Origin: NVQY01 sp047639325
Lineage (GTDB): Bacteria > Pseudomonadota > Alphaproteobacteria > Rhodobacterales > Rhodobacteraceae
Direction: 5' to 3'
NCBI GenBank assembly: GCA_047639325.1
Contig: JBLINN010000080.1
Location: 1-14,682, forward strand
Length of the DNA stretch: 14,682 bases
The notes beneath the pieces were generated by a model. That model did no database searches, had not been told where the DNA came from, and saw nothing but the letters and a program-made list of their open reading frames with translations. A program made the translations under genes and the position numbers. This document shows positions 14,009 through 14,682 of the stretch, piece by piece; position 1 is the first letter of the stretch; the number at the start of each line of letters is the position of its first letter.

Positions 14009-14647
14009 TCAGGTCCGGTCAGCAGGGCTGCCGGGCATCAAATCATAAGGGGCCTTCCAGCCCGGTGTTTGGGACAGGCGTGTCAGCCACACGTCGATAT
14101 TGGGCCAGTCCGCCCGGTCAAAGCCAAACGGTTCAGGATAGTAAAGATAGCCACAACAGCTGAGGTCGGCATTGGTAATGCCGTCGCCCACGATCCAGTC
14201 GCGCCCCTCCAGATGGGTGTCCAGCGTTTGGTAGGCGGCCTTGAGACGGCCCTGATTAAAGGCAATCACCTCTGCCGGGCGTTTGTCTGCCGGCAGGAAA
14301 TTCATTAGAAACCGGGTCAGCCCAGCTGTCGAGCTTAACTTGTGGTTGTCCCACAGCACCCAACGGAGAATGTCATAGGTTTCGTCCCGGTCCTTGCCGC
14401 CGAACTTACCGGATTTCTCGGTCACATAGGCTTGAATGGCGCCGGATTGGCTGGTGCGAAAATCGCCATCTACTATCACCGGGGCTTCGCCCATTTCATT
14501 GATGTTGGTGCGGTAGTCCGGGGTGCGGGACTCGCCGCCGAAGAAATCAACATAGACCGGCTCCCAGTCCAACCCGCTAAGTTCCAGCGCCAGCGCCGCC
14601 TTGTAGGAATTGCCGCTTTCTCCGAAACAATAAAGCTTGATGGTCAT
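14009..14647 (-). CDS. Glutathione S-transferase family protein
   Basis: A 212-residue cytosolic GST. Residues 1-78 form the thioredoxin-like domain: MTIKLYCFGESGNSYKAAL with Ser11 or Ser14 as candidate glutathione-activating residue, NEMGEAPVIVDGDF with the cis-Pro, and the glutathione gamma-Glu site TSQSGAIQAYV. Residues about 88-205 are the helical substrate domain, including DWIVGDGITNADLSCCGYLYYP with the conserved N-capping/hydrophobic staple region. Substrate is unknown; GSTs in fatty-acid operons may detoxify reactive enoyl or aldehyde products. It is the first gene of the visible operon, 14 bases from the thiolase. GGGAGGGG lies 10 bases before ATG 14647. Upstream sequence ends at the window edge, so an earlier operon gene cannot be excluded. 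Confidence 0.9.
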   Translation of the reverse strand: MTIKLYCFGESGNSYKAALALELSGLDWEPVYVDFFGGESRTPDYRTNINEMGEAPVIVDGDFRTSQSGAIQAYVTEKSGKFGGKDRDETYDILRWVLWDNHKLSSTAGLTRFLMNFLPADKRPAEVIAFNQGRLKAAYQTLDTHLEGRDWIVGDGITNADLSCCGYLYYPEPFGFDRADWPNIDVWLTRLSQTPGWKAPYDLMPGSPADRT

Positions 14648-14682
14648 GTGCGAAAAGCCCCTCCCTGGGCGCGTGTGGCTGA

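Noticed and set aside
14644..14682. Minus-strand frame entering at the window edge and ending AQGGAFRT with a TGA overlapping the GST ATG
   Set aside because: It might be the end of an upstream operon gene, but twelve codons containing the GST ribosome site are too few to recognise.

Overview
The window looks like chromosomal DNA of a marine-type alphaproteobacterium of the Rhodobacteraceae (Roseobacter group). The grounds are high GC, strong G/C preference at third codon positions, the deoA-deoB-upp salvage order, an acyl-CoA synthetase of the AAE/FadD-like type, and a cupin, NTF2-like and thiolase/FadJ cluster, all with protein sequences typical of that family. This is inference from recognised protein families; no database search was run. 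There are no tRNA or rRNA genes, insertion sequences, phage genes or CRISPR arrays.

Layout. (1) 1-1986, plus strand: the end of a nucleoside salvage operon, with the last codons of a probable deoA, then deoB and upp. (2) 2055-3656, plus: a secreted, Pro/Ala-rich SPOR-domain protein. (3) 3700-5192, minus: a membrane protein resembling an M48 peptidase that has lost its zinc motif; a pair of perfect palindromes; and a 63-residue DUF2892 (YgaP-like) membrane protein whose promoter is covered by an ATTC-N8-GAAT site. (4) 5230-6858, minus: an acyl-CoA synthetase, divergent from (5) a DMT/EamA transporter and a sulfotransferase (6946-8561, plus). (6) 8567-8632: six 11-bp tandem units with phased A-tracts. 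(7) 8823-9533, plus: a small Hint-like protein lacking the expected catalytic residues. (8) 9550-14647, minus: a compact beta-oxidation operon transcribed as GST, thiolase, NTF2-like protein, a 17-codon ORF, cupin, FadJ, closed by an intrinsic terminator lying inside the convergent Hint gene.

How the genes work together. DeoA and DeoB move deoxyribose and ribose phosphates from nucleosides into central metabolism, and Upp recaptures uracil. The acyl-CoA synthetase can supply acyl-CoAs for the hydratase/dehydrogenase (FadJ) and thiolase 3-4 kb away, though the two loci are separate transcription units.

No clearly new defence or mobile system is visible. The points most worth a second look are the 11-bp array, the tandem palindromes, the sulfur-type operator over the DUF2892 promoter, a one-base frameshift that cuts the tail off the cupin, the terminator embedded in a neighbouring coding region, and two enzyme-like proteins (M48-like and Hint-like) that appear to have lost their active sites.
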